A DNA stretch of 64,000 nucleotides from Pseudomonas allokribbensis (GCF_014863605.1 NZ_CP062252.1:2117001-2181000); one strand, 5' to 3'. Counted from the first letter of the stretch, positions 1 to 9,547 are shown. Numbers and translations: made by a program. The notes: generated by a model not told the origin, from the sequence alone.

Positions 1-1
1 G

Positions 2-709
2 CCTGAAGGCGCGATTGTCCTGCACGGGCGGCGCGATCATCAGATCAAGGTGCGCGGTTTCCGCATCGAGCTGACGGAAGTCGAGGCGCAATTGCTGCGC
101 CTGCCATCCGTGCAGGAAGCGGTGGTGATTGCCGGGGACAGCCCTGAGCAAGGCTTGCAGGCGTTTGTCGTGGCGCGTGAATCGCTGGCGGCGGACAGCC
201 TGCGTGAGCAACTGGCGCAGCAACTACCGGCGGTGATGGTGCCGCAGCAGATTCGCTTCATCGAGCGCTTGCCACGGCTGGCCAACGGCAAGATCGATCG
301 CAAGGCCTTGCAGCAACTGGTCGATCAAGGTGTCGACGACGATTACGTCGCGCCGCGAGACGCCCTCGAAACCTTGCTGGCCGGGCGCATGGCGCAGTTG
401 CTCGGGCAGGATCGCCTGAGCATCGAACGCGATTTTTTTGCCGCCGGTGGTCATTCGTTGCTGGTGATCAAACTGGTCGCGGGTATTCGCAAGCTGTTGC
501 AGTGCGAAATCCACCCGGGCGTGGTCTTCGACCATCCGACCGTGGCCGGGCTTGCGCAAGCGTTGCGTGGCCAGGAAGCGAGTCCCGGGCAACTGGACAA
601 ACTGGCTCAGGCGCGGGTGCGTCTTGAGTCCATGAGCCCCGAGGAAAAAGCCCTGCTGACCGAAAAGGCCCGGCAGTTGCAAGCCGCCAAGGTGGCCCAG
701 GACGTTTAA
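2..709 (+). CDS. Pyoverdine-type NRPS, C-terminal fragment (end of A domain + PCP, no TE)
   Basis: The gene runs off the left edge; the reading frame is open from base 2. The visible 235 residues start in the C-terminal subdomain of an adenylation domain (HQIKVRGFRIEL, then NGKIDRKAL with the A10 lysine). A peptidyl carrier domain follows, with the phosphopantetheine serine in GGHSLLVIKL. After it comes only a charged helical tail (SPEEKALLTEKARQL), with no thioesterase or epimerase, so the chain must pass to another protein. The position just before fpvA suggests a pyoverdine peptide synthetase of the PvdI/PvdJ/PvdD group. Which one, and which amino acid it loads, cannot be read here because the specificity pocket lies outside the window. 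Confidence 0.9.
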   Translation, partial: PEGAIVLHGRRDHQIKVRGFRIELTEVEAQLLRLPSVQEAVVIAGDSPEQGLQAFVVARESLAADSLREQLAQQLPAVMVPQQIRFIERLPRLANGKIDRKALQQLVDQGVDDDYVAPRDALETLLAGRMAQLLGQDRLSIERDFFAAGGHSLLVIKLVAGIRKLLQCEIHPGVVFDHPTVAGLAQALRGQEASPGQLDKLAQARVRLESMSPEEKALLTEKARQLQAAKVAQDV

Positions 710-724
710 CTGTCCGCCCAGGAA

Positions 725-755
725 AAACCGTCGCCTCAGTGCGACGGTTTTTTTT
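725..755 (+). terminator. Rho-independent terminator after the NRPS gene
   Basis: A perfect 10-bp stem (AAACCGTCGC / GCGACGGTTT) with a 6-nt loop is followed by a T run. It sits 16 bases past the NRPS stop codon. Confidence 0.9.
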
Positions 756-1055
756 AATTTATTTCACAAATGATAAACAAACGCATTCCGGTTTTTCCGG
801 TCTGCTCCGTCTTACTAACGTAAGCGCGTGAAATGACTCGAAAAAGGGCCTTTTCAGTCAGGTTTTCACGCGGCAACAAACGGATTTCTTACGCAACCCA
901 TGACCGGCTCGCGCCACTGCGCGGGCGACTGCTGCCCGGGGAGGGGCCAGTCGATCGATTCACATGATTGAACGATCCCGGCACGCGGGTGTGCATTTCG
1001 AGGGGCGCTCGGCGGCCCGCAGGCTTTTCCACTTCGACCAATAATAGAGAGCACA
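756..1055 (+). promoter_or_regulatory. fpvA upstream region
   Basis: About 300 bases without a gene. I searched it for the PvdS box (TAAAT-N16-CGT) and found none, unlike pvdM, pvdP, pvdR and pvdA. This fits fpvA being read by its own ECF sigma factor, FpvI, as known in P. aeruginosa, but I cannot pick out an FpvI promoter with certainty. A small inverted repeat (CTTAC-TAAC-GTAAG) lies at 811-824. The gene's Shine-Dalgarno (AGAGAG) is just before 1056. Confidence 0.5.
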
Positions 1056-3536
1056 ATGTCCGCAATTCACGAATTGAAACCCCTGTTCAAGGCCCTGGTG
1101 ATTTCCCGAACGTTGCGCTCGCGCTCTGTACTGGCGGGGATGGGCATGGCGTGCCTGCTGCCGCTCAGTGCTCAGGTCCAGGCCGAAGACAAAACCTTCA
1201 ATATCGCGGCACAGTCCCTGCCACAGGCGCTGCAAGCGTTTGGCGAGCAGAGCAACATGCAGGTCATCTACAGCGCCGATGATCTGGCGGGCCTCAAGAG
1301 CTTTGCAGTCAAAGGCAACATGACCCCGGAGTCGGCCATCGGCCAGCTCCTGCGCGGCACCGATGTGCGTTTCACCGTGGAAGGCAACACCCTGATGCTG
1401 GTGCGCAGTGGCAGCGCCAAAGGTCTGGAACTGGGTGCCACCACGATCAACGCCACCGCGCTGGGCACCACCACCGAAGGCACCAATTCTTATACCACCG
1501 GTGCCGTGACCATCGGCAAGGGCCAGCAGAAACTCAAGGACATCCCGCAGTCGGTCAGCGTCCTGACTCGCAAGCGCATGGATGACCAGAACATCAGCAA
1601 CCTGACCCAGGCCGTCGAAGCCACCACCGGCCTGACCGCGCTGAAGTCGCCAGGCCCGGGTATCTTCATTTACTCCCGTGGTTTCGACATCGAAGCGATC
1701 CAGTACGACGGCGTGCCGATCCCGCGCAACGTGTATGCGCTGGGCAGCTACATCACCGAAAACATGGCGATCTACGACCGCATGGAAGTGATCCGTGGCG
1801 CGGCCGGTCTGCTGCAAGGCGCGAACAGCCCGGGCGGCGCGATCAACATGGTGCGCAAACGCGGCCAGGCCGAACCGACCGTGACCCTCACCGCCAAGGC
1901 GGGCAGCTGGGATCGTTATGGCTCCCAGGCTGACGTCGGTGGCCCGTTGAACGATGCCGGCACCATCCGTGGTCGTGCAGTGGTCAACTATGAAAAAGAC
2001 CACTCGTTCACCGACTACGCCTGGAACTGGGAACAGACCGTGTACGGCGCCCTGGATTTTGATCTGGACGAAGACACCGTGCTCGGCATCGGTTTCAGCA
2101 ACAAGAAGAGCCACGGCCGTCCGTATCTGCTGGGCCTGCCGCGCTACGCCGACGCGAGCAACATCAACTTGCCGCGCTCGACCTACACCGGTGCAACCTG
2201 GAACCGTTCGATGAACGACCAGACCGCGGTGTACGCCGACCTTGAACACCACTTCAACGACAGCTGGAAAATCAAGGCCTCGGCCATCGCCATGAACGAG
2301 TCGAACGAGGCGACCTATCAGTTCGTTGCGGGCGTGGTTCCGGTGGGCGGCAGCACCGGCCCACGTTTCTCCGATTACTCGACTGACTTCGCCAACAAGA
2401 ACCGTGCGTTCGACATCTACCTCGACGGTCAGTTTGAAGGCTTCGGCTTCAAGCAAGGCCTGACCGTGGGTGCCAACTACTCCAAGTTCACCAGCGATGA
2501 CAAATACGCTCGCCAGTTCACGCCGGGCGTAGACATTTTCGACATCGATCACAACCGTCCGCAGCAGTCGTTCGACATGATCGCCGACAACGCCAACCTG
2601 GCCGTGAGCACTTACGATGTTCGCCAGAAAGGCCTCTACGGCAGTTACAGAATCAACCTGACCGATCCGCTGACCCTGATCCTCGGCGCGCGTACCAGCT
2701 GGTATGACTTCTCCTTCGACCAGGACAACTACTTCGCTCGCGAACTGCAGGAAGGCGGCGAGAAAAACTCGATCAAGAGCACCGGCCGTGTAACGCCTTA
2801 CGTCGGCATGGTGTATGCGCTCAACGAACAGTGGTCGGCCTACGGCAGCGTTGCCGAAGTGTTCATTCCGCAAACCCAGCTGACCAAAGAGAAGACCGCG
2901 CTCAAGCCGATCGAAGGCACCAACTACGAGCTGGGTATCAAGGGCGAGCTGATGGATGGCCGCTTCAACACGTCCCTGGCGTTGTTCCGCTACATCCAGA
3001 AAAACCGCGCCGTGTCTGACCTGACCACTGACATCGAAGGGCCGGAGGCCTGCAACGGCTGGTACTGCTCGACGGCGTCGGGCAAGGTTCGCAGCCAGGG
3101 TCTGGAAGCGGAAATCGCCGGTGAACTGTTCGATGGCATGCAGATTTCCAGCGGCTATACCTACAACACCACCAAGTTCCTCGAAGACTCCGACCTCAAG
3201 GGCAAGCGCTTCGCCACCGGTACGCCGATGCACATGTTCCGCCTGTGGGGCGACTACACCCTGCCGGGTGATTTCCACAAGGTCAGCGTCGGTGCCGGTG
3301 TGAATGCCCAGAGCAGCACGGTCAGCTTCGACCGCAGCTTCGATCTGCCGGGCTTTGCCATCTGGGGTTCGCGCGTTGCCTACCAGGCTACCGACGAGGT
3401 CAACCTGGCCGTCAACCTGAACAACATGTTCGACAAGCGCTACATCATTCCGGCCTTCGCCCAGATCAACAGCAACAGCTACTACGGCGATCCGCGTAAC
3501 GTGATGTTCAGCGTGACGTACAAACCGCAGTTCTGA
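1056..3536 (+). CDS. fpvA: FpvA-type ferripyoverdine TonB-dependent receptor with signalling domain
   Basis: Outer-membrane receptor of 826 residues that imports ferripyoverdine with TonB energy. A long signal peptide (cleavage near AQVQA-ED, residue about 44) is followed by an STN signalling domain (about 46-120; FNIAAQSLPQALQAFGEQ, then LRGTDVRFTVEGNTLMLVR). This domain normally transmits ligand binding to an inner-membrane anti-sigma factor. The plug follows (IPQSVSVLTRKRMDDQN; MEVIRGAAGLLQGANSPGGAINMVRKR). A 22-strand barrel ends in the typical aromatic C-terminus YKPQF. Length matches FpvA (about 815 aa). The start is the ATG at 1056, with AGAGAG seven bases upstream. Presence of the STN domain plus fpvI in the same locus supports the name. 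Confidence 0.95.
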   Translation: MSAIHELKPLFKALVISRTLRSRSVLAGMGMACLLPLSAQVQAEDKTFNIAAQSLPQALQAFGEQSNMQVIYSADDLAGLKSFAVKGNMTPESAIGQLLRGTDVRFTVEGNTLMLVRSGSAKGLELGATTINATALGTTTEGTNSYTTGAVTIGKGQQKLKDIPQSVSVLTRKRMDDQNISNLTQAVEATTGLTALKSPGPGIFIYSRGFDIEAIQYDGVPIPRNVYALGSYITENMAIYDRMEVIRGAAGLLQGANSPGGAINMVRKRGQAEPTVTLTAKAGSWDRYGSQADVGGPLNDAGTIRGRAVVNYEKDHSFTDYAWNWEQTVYGALDFDLDEDTVLGIGFSNKKSHGRPYLLGLPRYADASNINLPRSTYTGATWNRSMNDQTAVYADLEHHFNDSWKIKASAIAMNESNEATYQFVAGVVPVGGSTGPRFSDYSTDFANKNRAFDIYLDGQFEGFGFKQGLTVGANYSKFTSDDKYARQFTPGVDIFDIDHNRPQQSFDMIADNANLAVSTYDVRQKGLYGSYRINLTDPLTLILGARTSWYDFSFDQDNYFARELQEGGEKNSIKSTGRVTPYVGMVYALNEQWSAYGSVAEVFIPQTQLTKEKTALKPIEGTNYELGIKGELMDGRFNTSLALFRYIQKNRAVSDLTTDIEGPEACNGWYCSTASGKVRSQGLEAEIAGELFDGMQISSGYTYNTTKFLEDSDLKGKRFATGTPMHMFRLWGDYTLPGDFHKVSVGAGVNAQSSTVSFDRSFDLPGFAIWGSRVAYQATDEVNLAVNLNNMFDKRYIIPAFAQINSNSYYGDPRNVMFSVTYKPQF

Positions 3537-3553
3537 TCCATCGGTAATACCCG

Positions 3554-3586
3554 AACCCGGTCTGCCATTGCAGGCCGGGTTTTTTA
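3554..3586 (+). terminator. Terminator of fpvA
   Basis: The stem AACCCGG-T-CTGC / GCAG-G-CCGGGTT is followed by a T run, 18 bases after the fpvA stop. Confidence 0.85.
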
Positions 3587-3648
3587 TTGCCCTGAATAAA
3601 TCGGCGGCGCCTGGTTTCGGCGGCGGATGAACGAAAGGCTCCCCAAAG

Positions 3649-3683
3649 AAAAGCCCCGTCAATCAAGGGTTGACGGGGCTTTT
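3649..3683 (-). terminator. Terminator of the pvdMNO-E-NRPS operon (works in both directions)
   Basis: A perfect 14-bp stem (AAAAGCCCCGTCAA / TTGACGGGGCTTTT) with a 7-nt loop lies just past the NRPS stop at 3702. The stem has A/T-rich ends on both sides, so it can also act on plus-strand transcripts. Confidence 0.9.
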
Positions 3684-3701
3684 GGGTCTTGCGCAGAGGG
3701 C

Positions 3702-6700
3702 TCAGCGCACTCGACTGTTACTCAGGAACGTATCGATCAGGGGTTCGAGCACTTCATCCTGGAAGATCATGCTGCGGTGTTCCAGCGGTGACAGCAGCGA
3801 GCAGTTCAGTTCGCCCGACTGGCTGTAGCGCTGGATCAACGCCTGGCTGAAAGCCAGTTCCTCTGCGGTTTTTTCCGGGACTGCCCACCAGCAACTCGGT
3901 TTGACCCGCAGTGGCTTGAAGGTGAAGGCGTCGAAGGCTTCCACCAGACGCTCATGCACCGAGAACGCCTGGGCGTTCATGACTTCACTCTTGATGTTCT
4001 GCACGGTGGCCAGCAAGTCGCCTTGCCCCGGCTCGACCTGACCGGCCGCCCAGTCATAGAAGTCTTTGACGCTGCCATGCGGCGACGTTTGCAGGTAGGC
4101 GGTGGTGCGCAGTGCCAGGGTCGGGAACAGCAGGTTGAAGTAGTGCACGGCGTCGAGCACTTCTTCCGAGGTGACGCCGAGCGCTTCGTCGTCCGGTCGC
4201 TGGAAGCGTGGCAGGTCGGCAGGGAAGGCCGAAGCCGGCACGGTACCGTCGACCAGCCCCAGAAACGCCACTTCATGACCCTGAGACTCCAGTGTCGCGG
4301 CCACGTCCATGGCCAGCGGGCCACCCAGCGACCAGCCCATCAGGTGATAAGGCCCCTGCGGCTGGGTGTCGACGATTTCACGGCTGTAGTCGGCGATCAT
4401 CTCCGACCAGGTTTGCGCGTCGTTGTGTTGCTGCGAGAAGCCGCGATGCATCACGCCGTAGACTTTCGCCCGGTTGTTCAAGCGTTTGGCCAGCGGCTGA
4501 TAGCAGAACACGATACCGCCGCTGGGGTGCAGGCAGAACAGTGCCGGTGCGTCGGCCGGTGCGTTGTTGAGTTCGACCACGCATTGCGCGGTTGCGAAAT
4601 GCTGGCGGGCGACGAAAGCGGAAAGCTCAGCGATGGTCGGGTGGGCCAGCAACTCTTGCAGGCGCACTTCGATATCGAGTTGTGCCTTGAGCTGGGCGAT
4701 CAACTGGATCGCGAGAATCGAATGGCCGCCCAACTCGAAAAAGTTGTCGGTGATCCCCACGCGCTCGATGTTCAACGATTGCTGCCAAAGACTGGCCAGC
4801 GCTTCTTCCAGCGGATTGCCCGGCGCCACGTAGGTTCGTTGCCAGAGGCTGGCATCCGGTTCCGGCAGGGCCTTGCGGTCGAGTTTGCCGTTGGCGTTCA
4901 GCGGGAAGCGCTCAAGGAACAACAGGTGCGCAGGCACCATGTAATCAGGCAATTGCGCACGCAGAGCGGCGATCAGGGTGTCGCGCAGCTCCGTCGAATC
5001 CGGTGCGATGACGTAGGCCACCAATTGCAGACCGCTCGGGCCGTCGTGGGTGAGCACCGCGCAATCCTGCACCTGCGGCTGATCGAGCAGACGCGCTTCG
5101 ATCTCGCCCAGTTCGATGCGGAAACCACGGATTTTTACTTGATGGTCAATTCGCCCGACGTATTCGATGCTGCCGTCGTTGCAGTATTTCGCCAGGTCGC
5201 CGGTACGGTACAGACGCCCACCCGGAACGCTGTCGAACGGGTCGGGGATGAAGCGCGTGGCGGTCAGGTCGGTGCGGTTCAGGTAACCCCGGGCCAGCCC
5301 GGCACGACCGATGTACAGCTCGCCGGTGCAGCCTTTGGCGACCGGGTTGAGGCCTTCATCCAGCAGGTACCAGGACAGGTCGGCAATCGGCACGCCGATG
5401 GGGCTGGCGGACTCGATATTCAGGTCGCCCAGCGACAGCGGCCGGTAGGTGACGTGAACCGTGGTTTCGGTGATGCCGTACATGTTGATCAGTTGCGGGG
5501 CCTGATCGCCGAAGCGTTCGAACCAGGGGCGCAGGCTTTTCACCTCGATCGCCTCACCGCCGAAAATCACGTAGCGCAGTTGCTGGGTCAACGGCTGGTC
5601 GGCTTCGCAGGCGACTTTCATCAGCTGTTTGAACGCCGACGGCGTCTGGTTCAGCACGCTGACTTTTTCCTCGCAGAGCAGCGTGTAGACGTCTTGCGGC
5701 GAACGGCTGACGGCGTGGGGCACGATTACCAGGCGACCGCCGTACAGCAGCGCGCCAAAGATCTCCCAGACCGAGAAGTCGAAGGCATAGGAGTGGAACA
5801 GGCTCCAGACATCGTTCTGATCGAAGCCGAACCAACCGCTGGTGGCTTCGAACAGGCGCACTACGTTGTGATGCGCGAGCAGGGCGCCCTTGGGTTTGCC
5901 GGTCGAGCCGGAGGTGTAGATCACGTACGCCAGATTGTCCGGCTGCACGACCACGTCGGGGTTGTGCTCGGCGGCGTCGCTCAGGTTCGTGGCGTCGTCG
6001 AGCAGCACGCAGCGCACGTGGGCCGGCAATGGCAATTGTTCACGCAGATGGGACTGGGTCAGGACCCAGTCGATGCGGCTGTCCTCGATCATGTAAGCCA
6101 GACGATCAGCCGGGTAGGCCGGGTCCAGTGGCACATAGGCGCCGCCGGCCTTGAGAATCGCCAGCAGGCCGATCAGCATCTGCGGCGAGCGCTCGGCGGC
6201 GATGCCCACCAGCACGTCCGGGCCGACACCGTTGGCGATCAAACGGTGGGCCAGACGGTTGGCCAGGCGGTTGAGCTCGGCGTAACTGACCTGTTGTTCG
6301 CCGAAGGTCAGGGCGATGGCGGCGCCATTGCGGGCGACCTGCGCTTCGATCAACTGGTGCAGGCACAGCGACGGGGCGATTCGGGTCTGCTGCGGGTTCC
6401 ATTCGGCGAGGGTCTGCCGATGCTCTTCGGCATCAAGCAATTGCAACTCGTCCAGGCGCAGGTCGGGGCGGGCGATCAGTTGCAGCAGCAATTGCTGCCA
6501 GTGCCGGGCCAAGCGCTCGATGGTGGCGGGGGTGTAGAGGTCGCGGCTGTATTCGAACGTGGCTTGCAGGTTCTGCGGGCTGAAGTCGACGTCCAGCGAC
6601 AGGTCGAACTTGGCCTGGCTTTCGCCGGCATCGAGAAATTGCAGGTTCAGCCCGCCCCATTCCACGGCCGCCGGCTCGCCGCTGCCCGTGCGCCAGTTGA

Positions 6701-7853
6701 ACAACACCTGGAAAAGCGGATTGAGCGAAGTCGCACTGCCGCGTTGCAGTTGATCGAACAACAACTCCAGCGGGTAATCGGCGTGCTCCAACGTTGCCAG
6801 CGAATGCGCGCGCAAGGCGTTCAGGAAGTCCCGCGCCGGTTGCTGGCCGTCGAGCGTCGCCTTGTACACCTGACTGCTGACAAAAAAGCCCACCAGTTCC
6901 TGGCTGTCACTGCGGTTGCGGCTGGCGTTGGGCACGCCGACGGTGAATTCGCGCTGCTGGCTGTAGCGGCCGAGCAGCAGTTGCCACGCGCCCATCGCCA
7001 GCACGAACGGGGTCAGACCCTCGTGCTGGCAGAAACGGTTGAGGGCTTGCAGCGCTGTGGGCGCAAGGCTCAGGGAATGACGCCCGGCCAGGTGTTGCTG
7101 GCCTTCGGCGCGGGCATGATCGACCGGCAGCTCAAGCACCGGCAGTTCTCGACCCAGGTACTGGCGCCAGTAATGGTCGGCGCGCTTGCAGGCCACGCCG
7201 TCGAGGTACTCGCTGCGTTGCCACTGCGCGTAGTCGCTGTACTGGATCGGCAACTCGCTCAGGGCCGGGCTGAGGCCGGCGCTGGCCTGCGCATAGGCGC
7301 GCGCCAGATCCTGCATGAGGATCGCGTTGGACCAGGCGTCGGACACGATGTGGTGCATGTTCAGCAGCAACAGGTGTTCACGCTCGGCGGTCTTGACCAG
7401 GGTGGTGCGGATCAGCGGTGCGCGGCTCAGGTCGAACGGTTGCAGGGCCTGGGTTTGCAGGCGTTGTTCCAGGTGCAGGCGACGGGTGTCCTCATCCAGC
7501 GAGGAAAGGTCCTGGCGTTTGAGGTTCAGGCGTGTCTGGCGCTCGACCACCTGGGTCGGCACGCCGTCGATTTCGCGAAAAGCAGTGCGCAGGATGTCGT
7601 GGCGATCGATCACCGCGTTGAGCGCGGTTTCCAGCGCCTGCGGATCGAGGTCACCGTCCAGGCGCAGGGCGCGCGGCAAGTTGTAGGCGGCATTCGCCGG
7701 TGCCTGTTGCTGCACCAGCCACAGGCGCTGCTGGGCGTACGACAGCGGCGCCCGATCGAGGCGTGCGCGGCGGGTGGCGACCGGGTCTGGCTCGACGGCG
7801 TCAGCATCGGCCAACAGCAGCGCCAGCAGGTCATCATCAAGAAGTTCGTTCAT
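3702..7853 (-). CDS. pvdD: Single-module terminal NRPS, C-A(Thr)-T-TE, pyoverdine release module
   Basis: 1383 residues. A short acidic N-terminus (1-35) is followed by a condensation domain (HHIVSDAW at 167-174). The adenylation domain spans about 490-1000 (YTSGSTGKPKG at 646). The carrier domain has its serine at 1045 (LGGHSILAIQL). The type I thioesterase has GWSLGG with nucleophile Ser1175. Aligning the A domain by eye with GrsA gives the ten-residue code DFWNIGMVHK, the classic threonine code, so this protein should add the last residue, Thr, and release the peptide by hydrolysis or cyclisation. It lies 35 bases after pvdE and is probably co-transcribed. The name pvdD rests on the terminal TE and the Thr code; in PAO1, PvdD is larger (two modules) and lies on the other side of fpvA. 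Naming differs between strains. Confidence 0.9.
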   Translation of the reverse strand: MNELLDDDLLALLLADADAVEPDPVATRRARLDRAPLSYAQQRLWLVQQQAPANAAYNLPRALRLDGDLDPQALETALNAVIDRHDILRTAFREIDGVPTQVVERQTRLNLKRQDLSSLDEDTRRLHLEQRLQTQALQPFDLSRAPLIRTTLVKTAEREHLLLLNMHHIVSDAWSNAILMQDLARAYAQASAGLSPALSELPIQYSDYAQWQRSEYLDGVACKRADHYWRQYLGRELPVLELPVDHARAEGQQHLAGRHSLSLAPTALQALNRFCQHEGLTPFVLAMGAWQLLLGRYSQQREFTVGVPNASRNRSDSQELVGFFVSSQVYKATLDGQQPARDFLNALRAHSLATLEHADYPLELLFDQLQRGSATSLNPLFQVLFNWRTGSGEPAAVEWGGLNLQFLDAGESQAKFDLSLDVDFSPQNLQATFEYSRDLYTPATIERLARHWQQLLLQLIARPDLRLDELQLLDAEEHRQTLAEWNPQQTRIAPSLCLHQLIEAQVARNGAAIALTFGEQQVSYAELNRLANRLAHRLIANGVGPDVLVGIAAERSPQMLIGLLAILKAGGAYVPLDPAYPADRLAYMIEDSRIDWVLTQSHLREQLPLPAHVRCVLLDDATNLSDAAEHNPDVVVQPDNLAYVIYTSGSTGKPKGALLAHHNVVRLFEATSGWFGFDQNDVWSLFHSYAFDFSVWEIFGALLYGGRLVIVPHAVSRSPQDVYTLLCEEKVSVLNQTPSAFKQLMKVACEADQPLTQQLRYVIFGGEAIEVKSLRPWFERFGDQAPQLINMYGITETTVHVTYRPLSLGDLNIESASPIGVPIADLSWYLLDEGLNPVAKGCTGELYIGRAGLARGYLNRTDLTATRFIPDPFDSVPGGRLYRTGDLAKYCNDGSIEYVGRIDHQVKIRGFRIELGEIEARLLDQPQVQDCAVLTHDGPSGLQLVAYVIAPDSTELRDTLIAALRAQLPDYMVPAHLLFLERFPLNANGKLDRKALPEPDASLWQRTYVAPGNPLEEALASLWQQSLNIERVGITDNFFELGGHSILAIQLIAQLKAQLDIEVRLQELLAHPTIAELSAFVARQHFATAQCVVELNNAPADAPALFCLHPSGGIVFCYQPLAKRLNNRAKVYGVMHRGFSQQHNDAQTWSEMIADYSREIVDTQPQGPYHLMGWSLGGPLAMDVAATLESQGHEVAFLGLVDGTVPASAFPADLPRFQRPDDEALGVTSEEVLDAVHYFNLLFPTLALRTTAYLQTSPHGSVKDFYDWAAGQVEPGQGDLLATVQNIKSEVMNAQAFSVHERLVEAFDAFTFKPLRVKPSCWWAVPEKTAEELAFSQALIQRYSQSGELNCSLLSPLEHRSMIFQDEVLEPLIDTFLSNSRVR

Positions 7854-7888
7854 GGCTTTCTCTTAACACTCGACAGGGGCGGGCCGGT

Positions 7889-9547
7889 TCAGCAGACGGC
7901 TGCCGGGGCTTTTTCGCTGATGACCTGGCCGCCTTGCATGCGCACCAGTTGGTCGGCGACGTCGAAATAACGGTCGTCGTGGGAGATCACGATGATGGTC
8001 TTGCCCAGGTATTTGAGTTCCGGCAGCAGCTCGGTGTAGAAAATCCGCCGGAACACCGGGTCCTGATCCGCTGCCCATTCGTCGAACACCAGCACCGGAC
8101 GTTCCTCCAGCCAGGCGTTGAGCAGGGCCAGACGCTTGCGCTGGCCGGTGGACAGGTCGGTAGTGCTGAACGCGCCATCGCGAATGCTGACCTTGTGCGA
8201 AATTTCCAGGCGTTCGAGGTAGCGGTTGGCGTCCTCGGGCACTTGTTGATCGCCTTGCACCAGTTCGTCGAACAGGTAGTAGTCGGCAAAAATCGTGGTG
8301 AACAACTGACGGTAATCGTCACGGTTCTCGGCCACCACGGGCGCACCGTTGAGCAGGATTTCCCCGCCCTTTGGCGCGTACAGCCCCAACAGCAATTTGA
8401 TCAGGGTGGTTTTGCCGCCGCCGTTCTCGCCGACGATGAACACGATCTCACCCTGACGGATCGACAGGTTGACCGGGCCGAGGGTGAACGGTTTGTTCTC
8501 GTCCACGGCGGCGAATGCGTAGTGAACGTCACGCAGTTCCAGATGCTCGACCACCGGTTTGGCGCTGGCGGTGTCGCTCAGCAGCAGGTGGGGTTCCGGG
8601 GAGGAAAACTGCTCCGCCAGATCGGCAATGCGTTTGAAGGCGATGTTGGCGCGACTGACCACTGGCAGGGTGGTCACCAGGTATTCCAGCGGGCCTTTCA
8701 TGTACAGCAGCACCAGCACGAAACCACTGAGCACCGCTTTGTCGGTGCCCAGCCAGAAGGATTGCAGGGCGAGTGCCAGGCCGATCACCACGAAGAACAG
8801 CATCGAGCCAAACGTCTTGGCGACCACGAAGGTGTTGATCGACCGGATGTGGGTGTTGCAGATGTAATCGGCGGTGCCTTCGATGCGCTGGCTGAACATG
8901 CGCTGACGGCGTGGGCGATGGATGCGCAGTTCCTTGGCGCCGGCCGCGATGGCGCTGTAGTGCTTTTGCAGTTCGTCTTCGGCTTCACGGGCGGCTTCGA
9001 AACCTTTGATGCCTTTGGCCCGGGCGACGTACTGCACGACGGTGCCGATGATGATCGCCACCAGCAGCAGCGCGAACATCGGCACCGAGAGGTAGGCCAG
9101 GTAACCCAGGCAACCGAGGGTGACGGTGAAGGCGATGGCCAGCGGCGCGAAGGAAAACGCGAAGTCGCTGACGGTGTCGACGTCGTGGGTCAGCACCGGG
9201 ATCAGGCGATGGCTACGGAAGCGTTCGATCTGTTCGATCGGCGCCAGCAGGACTTTTTCGCCAAGGGATTTTCGCAGTCCGGCAATGATGTGCTGGCCGA
9301 CATGGTTGGTGCCGATGTCGGACAGGATCGAGCTCAACAGTGCCAGTGCACAGAGCCCGGCGAAACTGGCGAGCACGCCCAGCGACGGGCTGCCGTTGGC
9401 GTTCAGGGCGTCATTGATGGTCGCCAGCAACGCCGTGACGCTGAGGCCGCCGACCATGCCGAGCATGATCGAGATCATGACCACCAGCCAATAGGGCTTG
9501 AGCAGACTGAGAACTTCGCTGATGGCGCCACGGGATTTAGTGGTCAT
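7889..9547 (-). CDS. pvdE: PvdE, ABC exporter of the pyoverdine precursor
   Basis: A 552-residue half-transporter: membrane domain (about 20-310) fused to an ATPase domain. Walker A is GENGGGKTTLIKLLL, the signature is LSTGQRKRLALL, and Walker B is PVLVFDEWAADQDP. It belongs to the cyclic-peptide exporter family with SyrD. In P. aeruginosa PvdE moves acylated ferribactin across the inner membrane so that periplasmic enzymes can finish it. It follows pvdO by 88 bases. That gap holds no PvdS box but does hold a hairpin. The terminal NRPS gene follows by 35 bases. Length agrees with PvdE (about 549 aa). Confidence 0.95.
   Translation of the reverse strand: MTTKSRGAISEVLSLLKPYWLVVMISIMLGMVGGLSVTALLATINDALNANGSPSLGVLASFAGLCALALLSSILSDIGTNHVGQHIIAGLRKSLGEKVLLAPIEQIERFRSHRLIPVLTHDVDTVSDFAFSFAPLAIAFTVTLGCLGYLAYLSVPMFALLLVAIIIGTVVQYVARAKGIKGFEAAREAEDELQKHYSAIAAGAKELRIHRPRRQRMFSQRIEGTADYICNTHIRSINTFVVAKTFGSMLFFVVIGLALALQSFWLGTDKAVLSGFVLVLLYMKGPLEYLVTTLPVVSRANIAFKRIADLAEQFSSPEPHLLLSDTASAKPVVEHLELRDVHYAFAAVDENKPFTLGPVNLSIRQGEIVFIVGENGGGKTTLIKLLLGLYAPKGGEILLNGAPVVAENRDDYRQLFTTIFADYYLFDELVQGDQQVPEDANRYLERLEISHKVSIRDGAFSTTDLSTGQRKRLALLNAWLEERPVLVFDEWAADQDPVFRRIFYTELLPELKYLGKTIIVISHDDRYFDVADQLVRMQGGQVISEKAPAAVC

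Noticed and set aside
960..3662. Long open frame of about 900 codons on the minus strand opposite fpvA
   Set aside because: It is the GC-rich mirror of fpvA; its protein is low-complexity Val/Gly/Arg-rich with no known domain, whereas fpvA is complete on the other strand.
3954..7970. Open frame of about 1340 codons on the plus strand opposite the terminal NRPS
   Set aside because: Shadow of an NRPS gene whose domains are all intact; the mirror protein has no motif and is Gln/Arg/Val-biased.
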